Positions 14,396-24,114 of a stretch of DNA of 31,264 bases are shown piece after piece. The notes beneath the pieces were generated by a model. That model ran no database searches. It was not told the DNA's origin and was given only the letters and a program-made list of their open reading frames with translations. The translations under genes and the position numbers were made by a program. The stretch's first letter is position 1; each line of letters starts with the position of its first letter. Source of the DNA: CAZJRB01 sp964547995 (GTDB lineage: Bacteria > Planctomycetota > Planctomycetia > Pirellulales > Thermoguttaceae); the NCBI GenBank assembly GCA_964547995.1, contig CAZJRB010000090.1:1-31264 (forward strand). The letters are read 5' to 3'.

Positions 14396-17300
14396 ATGCC
14401 GTCGCAAGCCATTTCGCTAATGATTGCAGCTTCCGCTGCGGGAGCCGGTGAGGCCGCGAAGCAAACCCTGCCGTGGCAGGTGGTATTGCTGATCGTACTG
14501 GCCCTGCTGACCGTACCGTTTATCCTCGGCGGATACCTGGCGAAGAAGATCCGCATGCCCGACTACGGGTGGAAGATCGGGTTGGTGCTCTGCACACTGG
14601 CCAGCGGGATCGTGGTTATCGTTTTCGGGTGGCCGCCGAAACTCGGCATCGACCTCAGCGGCGGAGTAATACTCATCTACGAAGTCGACCAGTCGAAGAA
14701 ACCGAGCGACGAACCGCTCACCTCGGAGCAAATGGAGCAACTCATCCGCGCCGTCAGCAAACGGGTAAACCCGGGCGGACATAAGGAAGTAACCATCCGC
14801 GAATGCGGCGTCGAACAGATCGAGATCATTGTCCCCAACGTCAGCGAAGCCGAAGCCAGGCAACTGGAACACATCATCAGCGCCGCAGGAACCCTCGAAT
14901 TCCGTATCCTGGCCAACAAGAAAGACCACCGTGCCTTGATCAACCAGGCGCTCGGCGAGGACGCGAAAACGGTCAAGGACTCCGAGGGAGAGCGGCGCGC
15001 CTGGTGGGTCCCGGTCAACCAGGGCCGGGAAGAGGAACTCAACTACCCCGAAATTGCCACGCGGACCCAGGAAATCGGCGAAAGGACCGTTACGGAAATC
15101 CTCGTCGTCGAAGACGACTTCGACGTGACCGGCGAATACCTGATCCGGGCGAGTCCGGGCACCGATCGCCGCGGCGACCGGTGCGTGAACTTCATGTTCA
15201 ATACGGTCGGGGGGAAACTGTTCGCCATGCTCACTTCGGAGAACCTGCCCGACAAAGTCCAGGAAGGTTTCACCCGGAAGCTGGGAATCATTCTCGACGG
15301 CGAACTCTATTCCGCGCCTTCCATTCAAGATACGATCTTCGAGCGGGGCGAGATTACCGGCCGGTTCTCGAAGGACGACATCGAAAGCCTCGTTGATGTT
15401 CTCAACGCCGGCGCCTTGCCCGCCGCCCTGGCCAAGGAGCCGATCAGCCGCCTGTTTACCGGCCCCACTCTCGGAAAAGATACTATCATCAAGGGCAGCT
15501 ACGCCATCGCGGTCTCGATGATCCTGGTGTTGCTGTTCATGCTCGTCTATTATCGTTTCTCGGGCATCGTCGCCTGCCTGGCGCTGGTGGCAAACCTGGT
15601 CCTGATTCTGGCGATCATGATTGCAGTCAAGGCGGCGTTTACGCTGCCGGGGCTGGCGGGCCTGGTCCTGACCGTCGGCATGGCCGTCGACGCCAACGTG
15701 CTGATATTCGAGCGGATTCGCGAGGAACTCGCCCGCGGCGCCGCCTTGCGCATGGCCATCCGCAACGGCTTCGGCCGCGCCACGACCACCATCGTCGACG
15801 CCAACCTCACTACCCTGATCACCGCCACCGTGCTCTGGACCATCGGCACCGAGCAGATCAAAGGTTTCGCCGTCATCTTGTGGCTGGGCGTCGTGATGAG
15901 CATGTATACCGCCATCTTTTGCTCCCGGGTGATCTTTGACATTGCCGAGCGGCGCCGCTGGCTCACCAAGCTAACCATGATGCGGATCATCGGCGGTACG
16001 AAAATCGATTTCATCGGCATGCGCCACATGGCCGCGGTCGCCTCGGTCGCCGTCATCGTGATCGGCATGATCGGCGTTGTCGCCCGGGGAAAGGGGCTCC
16101 TGGACATCGACTTCACCGGCGGCAGCTCCGTCCAGATCCTCTTCAATAAGGACAGGCTGGAGAAGATCGACGGCGAGGTGCAGGGCGTCGATATCGGAGG
16201 AATCCGCGAAAAACTGAGTGACCTGCCCGATCTCGCCGTTAGCAGCCTCCGAATCGAGGGCGAGCCGAAGGGCATCAGGTTCATGATCAATACGTCCGAA
16301 GCCGGCTTCGAAAAGGACCGGAAACGCCGGGCGATGATGGACGTGCTCCGCGAGCAGCTCGACGAAGTCTTTGGCGCCCAAGCGGGAACCGCCAAATACG
16401 AACAGGCCGCGAAGCCAATCGGTGAGCAGCTCGACACGCTCCTGAAGGCCGAACGCGATTCCGACCAGCACAAAGCGGCCACCAAGGAACTCGACCGGCA
16501 AATCGACGACGTCTTTGCGGGTGCAACCGACCCCCAAAGGCGCGATGCCGCCCTCAAAGCCGTCAGGCAACGGCTCAAGGAAATCCAGCAAACATCCGTC
16601 GAAATCGTCGAGGAGCACCTCCACGTCGTCTTCGGCGATCAGTTGGACTCGAACTCCCTCGAAATCGAGAAACTCGAAGAAATCAAACCGGCCGGCGCCG
16701 AAGCGGAAACCCCCACTCCGGAAAAACTCGCTCCGAAAGAACCCTCTCCGAAAGAACCCCTTCCAAAGAAACCAGCGCCGGAGGAGCCCGCCACTGAAGA
16801 GCCGGCTTCGGAGGGGCCGCCCGGCAAGAAACCGGCGCCGGAGGAAACCGCCCCCGGGAAGCCAACCGAGGAGCCGACACCGGAAGAGGCAACGACCGAG
16901 GAACCGGCGACGGAGGAAACCGCCACTGAAGAGCCGGCCTCGGAAGAGAAACCCGCTCTCGAAAAACCGCCTGACGGGGAAGAGACGACCCCGGCAGAGC
17001 CGGCCAAACCGGATGACGGCGAACAGGGACGCCGCGGCGACCTGCCGGACGACTCGGTGTGGGCGTTGGCCGGCGCGACGCCGCTGTTGATGGCGCAAGC
17101 CGATCCTCCGGACGATAGAGCGGCCGACGAAACCCCCGATAAGGCGGCGGGGGAAGCTGAAAAGCCGGCCGATGAGACGCCTTCGGACAAACCCGCTGAA
17201 AAACCGGCCGATGAGACGCCGTCGGACAAACCCGCAGAAAAACCGGCCGACGAGACGCCGTCGGACAAACCCGCAGAAAAACCGGCCGACGAGACGCCGT

Positions 17301-18338
17301 CGGACANNNNNNNNNNNNNNNNNNNNNNNNNNNNNNNNNNNNNNNNNNNNNNNNNNNNNNNNNNNNNNNNNNNNNNNNNNNNNNNNNNNNNNNNNNNNNN
17401 NNNNNNAACCCGCCGTGGAACCGGCCGATGCGGCCCCGGGCGAAACACCGGCTTCGCAACTCCCCCCTCCAATTCCCCGAAACGCCGCAACCGAAGCGGA
17501 ACCTGCGAATCCGTTTGCCGGGGGTACGCACGCGTGGTTGAAGTTCAAGCAACCGATCAACCACGACACGCTTGAGGCAATGTTCGTGAAGCACTTCGGC
17601 GGCGAAAAGGATACGCCCCGGTTGGACATCTTCAACCGATATTACGAAGAGCAGAGCAGCACCGCCTACGAAGAGTGGCAAGTGAAGATCAAGTTGCCGC
17701 CGGGCGAGGCAAAGGAGGTGTTTGACGCGATCAAGATAACGCTGGAAGACACCCCCTACTTTCCTTCTTCCAACACGATCGGCGGGAAGGTGGCCAGAAA
17801 CACTCAAGCGAAGGCCATCACGGCGCTGATTGCCAGCCTGCTGTGCATTATCGGTTATATTTGGGTCCGGTTCCAGCGGGTGGTCTACGGCCTGGCGGCC
17901 GTGATCGCTTTGGTACACGACGTGCTGATCACCCTGGGTGTGCTCGCCTTGAGTGCCTACGTGGCCCCTTACCTGGGTTTCTTGAAGGTCGATCCCTTCA
18001 AGATCGGTCTGCCGGTGCTCGCGGCGTTCTTGACGATCATCGGCTATTCGCTCAACGATACCATCGTCGTGTTCGACCGGATCCGCGAAGTGAAGGGCAA
18101 GGCCCCGAGGCTGACCAGGGAGATGGTCAATCTCAGTATCAATCAGACCCTGAGCCGGACGTTGCTCACCTCGCTGACGACCTTGATCGTGGTGGTGATT
18201 TTGTACTTCGGCGGCGGTCAGGGGATCCATGCCTTCGCGTTCGCGTTGGTGGTCGGCGTGCTTGTGGGCACCTACAGTTCGGTTTTCGTGGCCTCGCCCG
18301 CCCTGCTCTGGATGAGCAAGTCGCCGGAGCCGGAGTAA
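14396..18338 (+). CDS. secDF: Fused SecD-SecF protein-export protein, interrupted by an assembly gap
   Basis: One gene encodes SecD then SecF. SecD: first TM, GIDLSGGVILIYEVD near residue 85, periplasmic P1, then six-helix block with MAVDANVLIFERIREE. SecF: first TM, LDIDFTGGSSVQI near residue 575, periplasmic domain, and the last helices with YSLNDTIVVFDRIRE and SLTTLIVVVI. They use the proton gradient to drive late steps of Sec export. Within the SecF periplasmic part, from about residue 760, a long Pro/Glu/Lys-rich insert ends in 39-bp tandem repeats and then 100 N (17307-17406); the frame on the two sides differs only because the gap length is arbitrary. ATG 14396 has AGGAA upstream; GTG 14378 is an alternative start. 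Confidence 0.92.
17159..17306 (+). repeat. 39-bp tandem repeats encoding EKPADETPSDKPA
   Basis: Units at 17159-17197, 17198-17236, 17237-17275 and a partial one from 17276 that is cut by the N run at 17307. They are nearly identical at DNA level, and sequence after the gap (PAVEPADAAPG) resumes a similar style. The break is therefore most likely a collapsed or unresolved repeat array of unknown copy number. Confidence 0.9.
17307..17406. other. Assembly gap (100 N)
   Basis: Exactly 100 N, the conventional placeholder for a gap of unknown size, located inside a tandem repeat array in secDF. Confidence 0.99.
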
Positions 18339-18543
18339 GTCACGGCGGACAACCGTCACATCCTTGCTGGCTGTGCGGACCGGCAGGACCGGTCGCGGCA
18401 TTTTCGCCAGACCCCGCAAGAGCGTATCTCCGGCGCGCCAAACTGCCGAAGTCCGGCAGGGTTCGCTACAAAGACGGCTCCTCTTTCTCCGACTATTTCC
18501 AAAGAGGCATTCATCGATTCGAGCAAGCCGAGAGGGAATCATT

Positions 18544-19149
18544 GTGGACCGGGGAGTTAAGGTTCTGGCAGCGATGGGGGTCTTGACCGGCGGGATCATC
18601 GTGGCGATCATGTTCCGGCATGAATCCCCGCCTCGCCGGCCGGCGACGCCGCGACAAGACGGCCCGTTACTGCTGCGCAAAGAGGCTGGCGCAATGCCCA
18701 TCGCACCCATGACTGCCGGGGAACATCCCGGCGAAACACACCCGGCCTTGACGGACACGGCTTCCAAGTCGTCGAGGCCGGCGACGGTTGTCGCACCGAT
18801 GGATTTCGCCGAGCCGCCCCGGCTGCCACGAGGTTATCCGGGGTCGGGCGTACACGGAACGCCGCGCCGCGGAACCCAGGAAAACATGATGCCGGCGGCT
18901 CGCCGGGGGACTGATGTGCCGCGAACGCACAAGATCGTTGACGGGGATACGCTGGAAATCTTGGCCGAACGATACTTGGGTTCAACGGATCGCTATCGGG
19001 AACTCTACGAGGCGAATCGCGATATTCTCCCCAGCCCCCAGCTCTTGCCGATCGGGGTGGAATTGAAGATCCCTCCACAAGGGATCAAGAAGTCGCCCTC
19101 ACCGAACATGATGCCCAAGCGCAGGCTAGTGCCGCTGCGCCCGGAGTAG
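18544..19149 (+). CDS. LysM-domain membrane-anchored protein
   Basis: About 201 residues from a GTG at 18544, preceded by AGAGGGA at a good distance; the frame also runs open upstream without support. N-terminal membrane anchor VLAAMGVLTGGIIVAIMF, then a Pro/Arg-rich linker, then one LysM domain (HKIVDGDTLEILAERYLG ... LLPIGVELKIP, about residues 128-180), which binds N-acetylglucosamine-type glycans such as peptidoglycan. The domain sits outside the membrane in this topology. It follows secDF by 205 bases with no obvious shared operon signal. Its role in the envelope is inferred. Confidence 0.75.
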   Translation: MDRGVKVLAAMGVLTGGIIVAIMFRHESPPRRPATPRQDGPLLLRKEAGAMPIAPMTAGEHPGETHPALTDTASKSSRPATVVAPMDFAEPPRLPRGYPGSGVHGTPRRGTQENMMPAARRGTDVPRTHKIVDGDTLEILAERYLGSTDRYRELYEANRDILPSPQLLPIGVELKIPPQGIKKSPSPNMMPKRRLVPLRPE

Positions 19150-19185
19150 CCGGAGATTGTCGGGATCGTCGGGAGCCGGCGCCCC

Positions 19186-20262
19186 TCATTCGTAAGGGCG
19201 TTTGCGCTCTGCCCAGGGAAGGGGTCTCTTCGCGGCACGCAAATCGATGAAAAGCTCGAGGTGTTTCTCAAGGGGGAGTTTTAAGCCGAGCAACTTGGTC
19301 CCCTGTAGCTTGGTATCGAATTCGCCATAGAACAGGTCTTTCTGGGTGTCCGCCAGTTTGGAACGTTTTGCCTTCTTGAGCAAATCCAACAACCGCTTGG
19401 CGTTGGCCACCGCCCTGGGATCCCTCTGGCCGACGAAGATCAAGGCGGAAACTTCCCTGCGAAAGTCGAGGGGCACCGGCATGTTGAAATTCATCGAGTC
19501 CGGATCCTTGAAAGCCCGTTTCAACGGGGGATCGAAGACCCTGGTTATCAAGGGCTTGGCGCTGGCCAACTTGTTAATTGCCAGGCCGGGTGTCGATTTT
19601 TCGGGTGAGATCAATACGAGCGCCTTGACGTCTTGCCCTTGCTTCTTGTTCCCCACCGGCGCGATGCTCCAGTCGTAGTAGGCCCAATTCAACGCCACGG
19701 ACGCTCCCATCTCGGCGCCCACCACGACCAGCTTCTCGATGTTCAATTTCCCGGCGTTGTTTTCTCCAATCAGGAAGGCCTTCAGCGTGGGCATGTCCAT
19801 CAGGACCATATTGGTGTATTCCTTGGCACTCATTTTGGCCGCGTCAAGAAGGACAGCCGACCCCCGGCGCTCCTTGCTGCCGCCGTGACCGCGAAGGTCG
19901 GGCACCAGCACCGCATGACCCAGTGCCTGAAGACGGGTAGCCAGACCACCGAAATCCTTCCCGCTCCCAAGCGTTCCGGGTTGCGACCCGCGGTGCATGT
20001 GCAACAGGATCACCGGTACGGCGTCTTTTCCTTGGTTGCTGGGAAAGTAGGTTGCCGCGAGTTTCACGCCGTCGGGCGTCGTCAGTTGGTCTGCGGGAAC
20101 TTCCTCCGGCGGCGGGATCGGCGGCGGCTTGTCGTCGGTCTTCGTATCCTGCCCGATCGCCACCGAAACACTGCAAATCAGCGCCGCGGCCAGCAACAAC
20201 GCAAATCGGGATACACACCAATATCGGTATCGCCACAAATTAAGAGCTTGTTTCGCGCACAT
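19186..20262 (-). CDS. Secreted alpha/beta-hydrolase-fold protein lacking the serine nucleophile
   Basis: A 358-residue protein with an N-terminal signal (ALLLAAALICSVSVAIG) and a Pro-rich linker. The fold markers are there: VPVILLHMHRG (oxyanion-loop strand), VLVPDLRGHGGS, the nucleophile elbow VVGAEMGASVAL, LIFVGQRDP with Asp281, and KHLELF with His334. The elbow should read G-x-S-x-G but position 184 is Glu (GAG at 19711-19713), so the serine is replaced. Length and remaining residues argue for a folded, non-hydrolytic or altered protein. GAGGT lies 9 bases before the ATG at 20262. Confidence 0.75.
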   Translation of the reverse strand: MCAKQALNLWRYRYWCVSRFALLLAAALICSVSVAIGQDTKTDDKPPPIPPPEEVPADQLTTPDGVKLAATYFPSNQGKDAVPVILLHMHRGSQPGTLGSGKDFGGLATRLQALGHAVLVPDLRGHGGSKERRGSAVLLDAAKMSAKEYTNMVLMDMPTLKAFLIGENNAGKLNIEKLVVVGAEMGASVALNWAYYDWSIAPVGNKKQGQDVKALVLISPEKSTPGLAINKLASAKPLITRVFDPPLKRAFKDPDSMNFNMPVPLDFRREVSALIFVGQRDPRAVANAKRLLDLLKKAKRSKLADTQKDLFYGEFDTKLQGTKLLGLKLPLEKHLELFIDLRAAKRPLPWAERKRPYE

Positions 20263-20417
20263 GGCTCGATTACCTCGGAGGAAGTCGAAAGATGGGCCGC
20301 AGTGGGGAGCAACACCCCATACACTCCATGGTAGATACGCAGGCAGAATAGGTCAATGTTCGGTGTCGCCGGCGGGTGGGGCCCATACGGCCTGATTGGG
20401 CTGCCTGCAAACCCCGT

Positions 20418-21083
20418 TCAGTCGAGCACCGTTGCGTCCATGGCGAAATCGGCGTGGGGATCGTGGGGGTAGAAGTGCCGGGCAACCTGATCGGCCAACA
20501 CGAGGATCAGCTTGCGACGGAATTCGGCATCCCCCATCGTGCTCGTCTCGATGCCCGTGTTGGGCGGATAGAGCAGTTGGTCGAGCTTCCGCTGAAAGAC
20601 GATCTTGTCGCCGTCGTTGCAGTCGACCACTTTCACGATGGTATCGGCTTTCCCTTGATAGAGCGTTTGTCCTTGGCGCAGCTTGAAGCCGAGCAATTCG
20701 ATCCCCACCACCATGTCGGCGTCCAGACCTTTGCCGACCTCGGCAAAATCGGTCCAGTCATTCACGTCGGTCCACTCGCTCACCTTGTTTTGGTTAATCA
20801 CATTGATTTTTGAGACGTTGGCACGCAGAAGCGCGCCGACTTGCCGGGCAAGGTCCTTGGCCACCTGCGCATCGCGGTACTCGAGCGAGGCCATCGGGCG
20901 GCAAACCACGACAACCGTTTTTTCCTTCAATCCGTCATAGTCGGCATCGATGTTCGTACCCTTGACCAGATAGACGACGGTGGTTAGCAGCGAGCGGCAA
21001 CCCGTGGCCGGAAACACCGCGACTGCCACAAGGATCAGAACGACCAAGAGATATCCACGCCGGCGAAGGGAACGATCCATCAT
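20418..21083 (-). CDS. Lipoprotein of unknown function
   Basis: A 221-residue protein with a lipoprotein signal (VVLILVAVAVFPATG followed by Cys29). The mature part has alternating strands and helices (KEKTVVVVCRP, LARQVGALLRANVSKINVI, GLDADMVVGIELLGF) in the order seen in periplasmic CsgG/TolB-N-like folds; this is a visual resemblance only. It probably acts at the outer surface of the inner membrane or in the outer membrane. It is 47 bases downstream of the DUF2752 gene and may belong to the same transcript. Confidence 0.65.
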   Translation of the reverse strand: MMDRSLRRRGYLLVVLILVAVAVFPATGCRSLLTTVVYLVKGTNIDADYDGLKEKTVVVVCRPMASLEYRDAQVAKDLARQVGALLRANVSKINVINQNKVSEWTDVNDWTDFAEVGKGLDADMVVGIELLGFKLRQGQTLYQGKADTIVKVVDCNDGDKIVFQRKLDQLLYPPNTGIETSTMGDAEFRRKLILVLADQVARHFYPHDPHADFAMDATVLD

Positions 21084-21130
21084 ACTTCCTCACATTGGAC
21101 TTGTTTCGAAGGGCAGTTTTTGCCGGCCGA

Positions 21131-21655
21131 CTAAGGTGAACCCGGCAATGCTCGCAGGATGCGAAGTACCCAATCGACGAGTATGATGGCAACGATTCCA
21201 AGTGCGGTGCAAGCGATCATCATCTCGCCGGGTATCCATCCCAACCAGCGGCCGCGTACGGCGGAAATCAGCAACCATGGGACGGCTGCTATTGCCAGCA
21301 TTCCCAGCAGCGTTCCACCAACATTCGCCCGGAGGGCTCCAAGTAGTTGTCCCCGCACCAGACAGGCCCAGGAGGTCGTCATCCCGCATGAAGGGCACGG
21401 TATGCCGAACAACGTCCTGAACGTACACGACGGCAGTCCGAATTGTTCGTGCGTTCCCATACCCCGGGAATCGGGTTTCAATGTCGACGCTACCACGAGC
21501 AGGGCGAAAAGCCCCAGAGCTGCCATGACCAGTAACAGCCGATGGAGGGCGGAAAGTGCTGTCGCTCGGCGATTACTTGTCTCAGCCACGTCAGTCCGGT
21601 GAGGAGGGTGCGAAAGATAGCCGGAGGCCGGGTATCGTGCAAGGTCGATTCCCAC
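21131..21655 (-). CDS. DUF2752 membrane protein
   Basis: A 174-residue protein with three or four membrane segments. The marker block SCTFRTLFGIPCPSCGMTTS (about residues 76-95) contains the C...CPxCGxT motif that defines DUF2752. Start is a GTG at 21655; a GTG at 21589 (MAETSNRRAT) is an alternative with no better ribosome site. It begins 18 bases after the stop of the ymdB-like gene, so it is probably part of the rny-ymdB transcript. Function of the family is not known to me. Confidence 0.8.
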   Translation of the reverse strand: MGIDLARYPASGYLSHPPHRTDVAETSNRRATALSALHRLLLVMAALGLFALLVVASTLKPDSRGMGTHEQFGLPSCTFRTLFGIPCPSCGMTTSWACLVRGQLLGALRANVGGTLLGMLAIAAVPWLLISAVRGRWLGWIPGEMMIACTALGIVAIILVDWVLRILRALPGSP

Positions 21656-21673
21656 AGAAGCAGGAACCGGATG

Positions 21674-22516
21674 CTACTGGTCCTCGCCCCCGGGTTTACC
21701 CAGATTTCTCATTTTGTTGACCAGCCGGTCGGCCGTTGCCTGGTCAACACAGATACGCCGAATACTGCTAGCATGTCCCGTCTGCGGATCGACGTCAAGA
21801 ATGGTCCCGTTGAGTCGAACATCCTTGTTGGCCACGTCGAAATGCGTGGGGCGAAAGGTCCGCGTGGTCTCCATCACGCGATCGATCCGCCGGCCGAGGA
21901 TGCTTTCATGGGGCCCCGTCATACCAACGTCACATTGGAACGCGGTTCCGCCCGGAAGGATCTGCTCATCCGCGGTGGGGACGTGGGTGTGGGTTCCCAG
22001 CACTGCGCTAACCCGCCCGTCGAGGTGCCGTCCCATCAGTTGCGCATCGCTGGTTGCTTCTGCGTGGAAATCGACCAGGATCACACGGATGTCCGGCGGC
22101 AAGGACGCCAACACCCGGTCGGCTGCTGCTAGCGGGCAATCGACCGGCGGCATGAAGACCCGACCCAGGCAAGTGAAAACGGCCACGGGGATTCCAGCTC
22201 GGGCACGGAGGATCATGTGGTCGTGACCGGGGGCTTCGTGCGGGAAGTTGGCCGGCCGCACAATCTTCCGTTCCTGCTGCAAAACGGGGAAGATTTCCCG
22301 GCGGCGATAACAATGGTCGCCCAAGGTAATGCCGTCGACCCCGGCGGAAATCAATTCCTGATAGATGGTCGAGGTCAAGCCCGACCCGCCCGCCGCATTC
22401 TCGGCGTTGGCAACGACCAGGTCGAGTTCTTCGTCCACCCGCAGCCCCCGCACGGCACGGGTGACGATTTGCCGTCCGGGTTTTCCAACTATGTCGCCAA
22501 TCAGGAGTAACCGCAC
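21674..22516 (-). CDS. ymdB: YmdB-like metallophosphoesterase (TIGR00282 family)
   Basis: A 280-residue cytoplasmic protein matching the Bacillus subtilis YmdB pattern almost block for block: GDIVGKPGR with Asp8, NAENAAGGSGLT with Glu39/Asn40, RPANFP, DFHAEATSD with His151, GTHTHVPTAD with His176/His178, DVGMTGP. B. subtilis YmdB hydrolyses 2',3'-cyclic nucleotides and acts with RNase Y. The metal-ligand position normally Asn (GNH) is Asp67 here (LGDHCYRR). It follows rny by 35 bases on the same strand, the typical neighbour relation. Confidence 0.9.
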   Translation of the reverse strand: MRLLLIGDIVGKPGRQIVTRAVRGLRVDEELDLVVANAENAAGGSGLTSTIYQELISAGVDGITLGDHCYRRREIFPVLQQERKIVRPANFPHEAPGHDHMILRARAGIPVAVFTCLGRVFMPPVDCPLAAADRVLASLPPDIRVILVDFHAEATSDAQLMGRHLDGRVSAVLGTHTHVPTADEQILPGGTAFQCDVGMTGPHESILGRRIDRVMETTRTFRPTHFDVANKDVRLNGTILDVDPQTGHASSIRRICVDQATADRLVNKMRNLGKPGGEDQ

Positions 22517-22551
22517 GGTAGATCAGGAAATACTGGGGTAATGGGTGTTGT

Positions 22552-24114
22552 TCATTTTGCCATCTCGACATGCCTGGTTTCCCGGAGGACGGTAACCTTG
22601 ATTTCACCGGGGTAAGTGAGTTGCTTTTCGAAGGCTTTGACAATGTCGCGGCAGATCTTGGCGGCGGTTTCGTCGCTGGTTTCCTTGGCATTGACAATCA
22701 CCCGTAACTCGCGCCCTGCTTGAATCGCGAAGGCCTGTTCGACGCCGGTGAAACCGCCGGCGATCGACTCGAGCTCTTCCATGCGTTTGACGTATCGTTC
22801 GAGTGTTTCCCGTCGTGCGCCGGGGCGCGCTGCGCTACAGGCATCGGCGGCGGCGATGAGCACGGTGTAGGGACTTTCGATCTTGCGGTCGTCGTGGTGC
22901 CCCGCAGCGGCGTGTACGACTTCCGGTTGCTCACCATATCGCTTCAGCAGATCGGCGCCGATTTTGGGGTGCCCCCCTTCCGCCTCGTGATCGGCCGCCT
23001 TGCCAATGTCGTGCAGCAACCCGCAACGTCGTGCCAGTGCTCCGTCGAGCCCGATTTCGTCTGCCAGCATCCCGGCAATAAAGGCCACCTCGATGCTGTG
23101 CCGCAGGACGTTCTGGCTGTAACTGGTGCGGAAATGGAGCCGGCCCATCAGGTTGACGATCCGCTCGTGCAAGCCGTGGACATCGGCTTCCCGGCAGGCT
23201 TCTTCCCCCAGTTTCTGGATGTGCTTCTCCAATTCGCGTTCCGTGTTGGCAACGATTTCTTCGATCCGGGAAGGATGGATTCGCCCGTCGGCAATCAGCT
23301 TGTCCAGGGCAATCCGGGCCACCTCGCGACGGATCATGTCGAAGGCACTGACAATGACGACGCCGGGGGTGTCGTCGATAATCACGTCGACGCCGGTGGC
23401 CTTCTCGAAAGCCCTGATATTTCGCCCCTCGCGGCCGATAATCCGCCCCTTCATCTCGTCATTGGGAATACCGACGGTGCTGGTGGTGGTTTCCGCGGTG
23501 TGGGCGGCGGCGTAGCGCTGCAAGGCGGTCAACAGCATCTCCCGCGACTTCTCGTTGCAGGTTTCGGCAATCTGCTTCTCGTATTTGAGGATCACGTTCC
23601 CGGTTTCCTGCTGAAGTTGGGAATCGAGGATTTCCAGCAGCCGGTTGGTGGCCTCCTCGTGGCTGAGCCCGCTGAGTTCGTGCAACGTCTGCCGTTGGAG
23701 ATCGAGCAGCTTCGAGAGCTCTTCTTTGCGGCGGTTCGTATCCTGGATCCGCTCGGTCAGCTTGCGCTGGGTGTTCTCGACGATCTTCTCCTGTTTCCGG
23801 ACCTGCTCCACCTGCTCTTCCAGTGCATCCTGCCGCTTATCGAGGAGGCGTTCGCGTTCGTGCAGTTCGCCGCGGAGTCTGCGGAGATCCTTTTCGCTCT
23901 CGGCTTGTTGCCGGATGGCGAGTTCCTTGATCTCCAGTTCGGCCTCGCGACGGCGGTTTTCCACCTCCAATTCGGACTTGCGGAGGATCTCTTCGGCCTC
24001 CGATTCGGCGTCTTTACGTCGCAGCCTGTCGAGCAGCCTCAACAGCATGAACGTCATCGCACTGGCCAGCAATGCCGACACGACGACGGCGATTACTTCT
24101 TGTACCGTGGACAC
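22552..24114 (-). CDS. rny: Ribonuclease Y
   Basis: A 520-residue membrane-anchored endoribonuclease that starts mRNA decay; length is the same as in B. subtilis. Order: N-terminal TM helix (about residues 6-27), a long coiled coil (to ~190), KH domain with GRIIGREGRNIRAFEKATG near 222-240, and HD domain with LLHDIGKA (His368-Asp369). Start GTG at 24114 follows GAGAGGAA at a good distance; the GTG at 24156 would add 14 residues and lacks such a site. Stop at 22552 precedes ymdB. Confidence 0.95.
   Translation of the reverse strand: MSTVQEVIAVVVSALLASAMTFMLLRLLDRLRRKDAESEAEEILRKSELEVENRRREAELEIKELAIRQQAESEKDLRRLRGELHERERLLDKRQDALEEQVEQVRKQEKIVENTQRKLTERIQDTNRRKEELSKLLDLQRQTLHELSGLSHEEATNRLLEILDSQLQQETGNVILKYEKQIAETCNEKSREMLLTALQRYAAAHTAETTTSTVGIPNDEMKGRIIGREGRNIRAFEKATGVDVIIDDTPGVVIVSAFDMIRREVARIALDKLIADGRIHPSRIEEIVANTERELEKHIQKLGEEACREADVHGLHERIVNLMGRLHFRTSYSQNVLRHSIEVAFIAGMLADEIGLDGALARRCGLLHDIGKAADHEAEGGHPKIGADLLKRYGEQPEVVHAAAGHHDDRKIESPYTVLIAAADACSAARPGARRETLERYVKRMEELESIAGGFTGVEQAFAIQAGRELRVIVNAKETSDETAAKICRDIVKAFEKQLTYPGEIKVTVLRETRHVEMAK

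Noticed and set aside
17159..17306. Regular repeats that could suggest a CRISPR array
   Set aside because: Contiguous 39-bp units with no spacers, in frame in secDF and coding for EKPADETPSDKPA.
15971..18767. Long - strand open frames opposite secDF
   Set aside because: They cross the N gap and consist of low-complexity Arg/Phe- or Ser/Ala-rich runs, mirror images of the Pro/Glu repeats.
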